In this document: one piece after another, positions 61,439-64,000 of the stretch
Position numbering within the stretch: the first letter of the stretch is position 1
How the letters are laid out: the number at the start of each line of letters is the position of its first letter
DNA from: JAHDCJ01 sp039028895
GTDB lineage: Bacteria > Bacteroidota > Bacteroidia > Chitinophagales > Saprospiraceae
DNA length: 64,000 bases
Direction of reading: 5' to 3'
Assembly (NCBI GenBank): GCA_039028895.1
Contig: JBCCHF010000023.1
Location: 1 to 64,000 of the forward strand
Notes under the pieces: generated by a model
The model's input: only the letters and a program-made list of their open reading frames with translations
The model's database searches: none
What the model was told of the DNA's origin: nothing
Program-made: the position numbers and the translations under genes

Positions 61439-63367
61439 TTAGCTATCGGCCAGTCTTCTCATCAATCGACCGGAAATCTTTAGGAAATGGACTTCGGTGA
61501 TCATGCCTACCAGTTCCCCGTCTTTAACAACAGGAAGGCACCCAATCTTGTTATCCTGCATCAGATTTTGAGCTTCTGTAATCTTTGTAGATGGCGATAC
61601 GGTAATCGGATCCTCTATCATAATATCCTTTACCAGGGTCTTTGGACCGCCGCCAAGATGGTAAGATCCTTTTCGTTGAGCGAAATGCCCTAAAAGTTGG
61701 TGAGAAGTCACCAGCCCGACCAGGGAGCTTGCTTCATCCTCCACGGGTACATACCTAATTTGTTTCCACTCCATCATATCAGCAGCCAGTTCTATAATGT
61801 CGTCTTTACGAACAGAGGAAATATCTGTTTCCATAAACTCTGACACCACAAGGGAATAAGGCTCATAATCTTTTAGGAATTCCGTACTAGGCATTTCCCA
61901 TTCATGTACCGGGATTTCCTTGACCTGGTTTTCTACAATTGCTGCAGTAATGGCAGTCACCGCCTCATCTCGGCTTGTTTCATCTTTTAGCTTTGTGAAT
62001 GCGCGGATCAACCAACGTGCGCCATTCATGTGATTTTTTGCTCTTCCTTCAATGACGCCGAGGTAGCGATCGATATCTTCTTTAGCGACATTCTGACTTT
62101 CCAGTCCTTTCCGCGAAAGCGGGATCAATTCTTGAAGGACAAGGTCTACTGCACTCAGTTTTTTATCATTAACCCATGTAAACTTGGAGTCGATGCCTGT
62201 ACGCGAGGCTTTCATGAAATTATCGCGAGCATCATCAAAGCTCATATGTTTCCTGATATCACCATATTCAATTGCCATGCCTTTCATCAATCCCAGCCAA
62301 AAGGCCGCATTGGCTATCTCATCAAGCACGGTAGGACCAGATGGCAACACCCTGTTTTCAATGCGCAGATGAGGCTTACCACCTCCAATTCCATAACAAG
62401 GTCGGTTCCAGCGATACACTGTCCCGTTATGCACTTGAAGGGCTTTCAGGTTGGGGATTTCCCCATTTTTAATCTTCTGAAAAGCGTCTTCTTCAACATC
62501 AGAACTTAGCAGCACTCTAAACCTGACAATATCTTCTTTATAAATTTCCAGGATTGAAGATTCCAGCCAACCAGTTCCGAAAGTTACCCTTGGGCTTCTT
62601 TCACGGAGGTGGTCGCTCTTTGTCCTCGTATCTAATGCTTGCTGGAAAAGGGCAATTCGCGTCTCATGCCAGAGTCGTTTGCCAAATAATAATGGTGAAT
62701 TCGCTGAAATAGCAATAATCGGACCCGCCAGGGCCTGGGCAATATTGTACATTTGAACAAAATTGGAAGGCTCCACCTGGAGGTGTACCTGAAAGCTTGT
62801 ATTACAGGCTTCAAGCAATGGAGAATCGTGATAAACCTGTAGTTCGTCAATGCCCTTTAGCGAAAGCTCGTAGGTCCGGTTGTGTAATTGAGAGTTGATA
62901 GCATTCATCAACGCCTCGTAACGCTTTTTCGGGGTGAGATTATGCATCCCAAGATCGAATTTTCTAAGCGTCGGCATTATTCCGGTAAGGAGAATATTGG
63001 TATTGTGTTCAGCGGCTTTTTCACGGATAATCGTTAACTCGTTAATGAGTTCTTTTTCCATTTCGCTTAAGCAAGTGCCGGAAAACTCTCTTGGAGTAAG
63101 CGTCGTTTCAAGGTTAAACCTTGCCAATTCGGTTTCTACCCATTTATATTCTTCAAGAGATTCCAGAATTTCCATGGCATTAGTAGCAGGCTTCCAATTT
63201 TTCTGAACGAGACACATTTCCTGTTCGGCTCCTATCCTGCTGATGCCAGATTCTATCCAATCATTTTCTATCATATATTCCAATGCCTGCACATCATGCA
63301 AGAGGTGTCGCATAAATTCCTGCATTGATTCAACATCCTGAACCTGAGATACTTTTTGTTCACCCAT
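61439..63367 (-). CDS. glutamate-cysteine-ligase-like (GCS2) protein fused to two CBS domains
   Basis: A 642-residue cytosolic fusion. The first 500 residues have a GCS2/carboxylate-amine ligase fold with RIGAEQEMCLV, FNLETTLTPREFSG, FQVHLQVEPSNF and KPHLRIENRVLPSGPT. The last 130 residues are two CBS domains (AADMMEWKQIRYVPVEDE and AQNLMQDNKIGCLPVVKDG), which usually bind adenine nucleotides and tune activity. It could make gamma-glutamylcysteine or a related amide; no gshB is seen here. Regulation by ATP/AMP through the CBS pair is inference. Confidence 0.88.
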   Translation of the reverse strand: MGEQKVSQVQDVESMQEFMRHLLHDVQALEYMIENDWIESGISRIGAEQEMCLVQKNWKPATNAMEILESLEEYKWVETELARFNLETTLTPREFSGTCLSEMEKELINELTIIREKAAEHNTNILLTGIMPTLRKFDLGMHNLTPKKRYEALMNAINSQLHNRTYELSLKGIDELQVYHDSPLLEACNTSFQVHLQVEPSNFVQMYNIAQALAGPIIAISANSPLLFGKRLWHETRIALFQQALDTRTKSDHLRERSPRVTFGTGWLESSILEIYKEDIVRFRVLLSSDVEEDAFQKIKNGEIPNLKALQVHNGTVYRWNRPCYGIGGGKPHLRIENRVLPSGPTVLDEIANAAFWLGLMKGMAIEYGDIRKHMSFDDARDNFMKASRTGIDSKFTWVNDKKLSAVDLVLQELIPLSRKGLESQNVAKEDIDRYLGVIEGRAKNHMNGARWLIRAFTKLKDETSRDEAVTAITAAIVENQVKEIPVHEWEMPSTEFLKDYEPYSLVVSEFMETDISSVRKDDIIELAADMMEWKQIRYVPVEDEASSLVGLVTSHQLLGHFAQRKGSYHLGGGPKTLVKDIMIEDPITVSPSTKITEAQNLMQDNKIGCLPVVKDGELVGMITEVHFLKISGRLMRRLADS

Positions 63368-63514
63368 GAGAGTTATCTTTTTACGGGGTTGTTTCCGCTA
63401 ATTTTTGAATTTGACGAATTGGTTATGCTTACCGCAATGAAATCCTCGTGGTAAGGCAGCTTTTGTTGATAAAAATAAGTTTATTTGTTAATTCATCAAC
63501 ATGATTATCATTTT

Positions 63515-64000
63515 ATGAGGAGATATCTTTGGATCATTCTTTGCCCTTTGCTTTTTTCTTATTGCAGTACCGAGCCTCTAATTGGGGATTTTGCGATGGA
63601 ATATGTGCATGATATTGAAGTCCCTGCCGGGATAGCCCCGATTGGATCCACTTTTATTGTCATTCAGAATATTGATTCCAATGCAGACCTGATTTTTAAT
63701 GCCAATGGTGCTTTACCTGGAGAAGTAAATGATATCAGAACCAGTTTTTTAAGCCTTCAGGCCATTAACCCGGCTACAGAAAACTGGGATTTCCTCAGGG
63801 AGATTACGATGTTTATTGAAACTGATGATTTACCAAGATTGGAAGTTGGCTATCGTGACCAGATTTTCAACACGAACAATACGCTCGACATGATCCCCTC
63901 AATCACCCAGCTTTCTGAGTATCTCAAGTCAGACAGATTTAACTTGATTATTGAGTTTGAACCTAATCAGACTACCCAAAGTTTTATTACCACACGTGTC
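63515..64000 (+). CDS. lipoprotein gene, 5' part only (runs off the window)
   Basis: An open frame from the ATG at 63515 to the window end with no stop (162 codons). It begins MRRYLWIILCPLLFSYCS, a signal peptide with a lipobox-like SYC at residue 17, so the product is probably a lipoprotein. The following sequence (FAMEYVHDIEVPAGIAPIG, then FLREITMFIETDDLPRLEVGY) is beta-rich and has no motif I recognise. It is divergent from the GCS2-CBS gene. Confidence 0.75.
   Translation, partial: MRRYLWIILCPLLFSYCSTEPLIGDFAMEYVHDIEVPAGIAPIGSTFIVIQNIDSNADLIFNANGALPGEVNDIRTSFLSLQAINPATENWDFLREITMFIETDDLPRLEVGYRDQIFNTNNTLDMIPSITQLSEYLKSDRFNLIIEFEPNQTTQSFITTRV

Noticed and set aside
1..64000. CRISPR arrays, insertion sequences and rRNA
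   Set aside because: No regularly spaced direct repeats, transposase motifs or rRNA-like sequence were seen on reading both strands.

Overview
The window reads as a chromosomal segment of a member of the Bacteroidota, probably a free-living, polymer-degrading, Cytophagia- or Saprospiria-like bacterium (lineage is inference). The signs are a secreted protease with a C-terminal type IX secretion (T9SS) sorting domain, a PorE-like TPR / beta-propeller / OmpA protein, a RemB/Wzi-like outer-membrane protein, a GH3-beta-lactamase fusion lipoprotein, and promoters of the Bacteroidota class (TTTG near -33, TAnnTTTG near -7). No phage, insertion sequence or CRISPR array was seen. Genes are tightly packed, and four convergent pairs share four bases at their stop codons.

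Layout. 0-9.6 kb: queA, an ABC permease, a DUF4442 protein, a GH36 alpha-galactosidase, an S41 protease, a GlcNAc-kinase-like ATPase, an Lrp/AsnC regulator, two small proteins and two identical tRNA-Glu genes. 9.6-18 kb: pgk, then a minus-strand operon (ugd, UDP-glucuronate decarboxylase, rfbB, SLBB exporter, Wzz-like protein) for surface polysaccharide precursors and export. 18-28 kb: an outer-membrane barrel, waaA, a RemB/Wzi-like barrel, a MerR regulator, an M23 endopeptidase, alaS and gatB. 28-37 kb: a T9SS-sorted lysyl-endopeptidase-like protease, a structured intergenic region, a zinc-ribbon/LysM protein, the PorE-like protein, a DUF6624 protein, a SixA-like phosphatase lipoprotein, DAHP synthase and a small membrane protein.

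37-44.3 kb: a compact five-gene minus-strand operon made of a SWIM-family protein that lacks its SWIM zinc finger, DUF5691, a MoxR AAA+ ATPase, DUF5682 and a vWA protein. 44.5-50.5 kb: a GH3-beta-lactamase fusion whose GH3 catalytic loop is lost, followed by a 986-residue protein with six tandem repeats of about 133 residues and a C-terminal TIR-like / nucleoside-deoxyribosyltransferase-like domain. The last is the best candidate for an undescribed system.

50.5-60.4 kb: two divergent operons that together look like an amino-sugar module. On the minus strand are a GH20 hexosaminidase lipoprotein, a NagX-like membrane acyltransferase and a sodium/solute symporter. On the plus strand are galE, a sugar nucleotidyltransferase, a GH109-like glycosidase and an N-acetylhexosamine-kinase-like enzyme. 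A palindrome lies between them. The window ends with an AstE/AspA-like deacylase, a glutamate-cysteine-ligase-like enzyme fused to two CBS domains, and the 5' part of a lipoprotein gene that runs off the edge.
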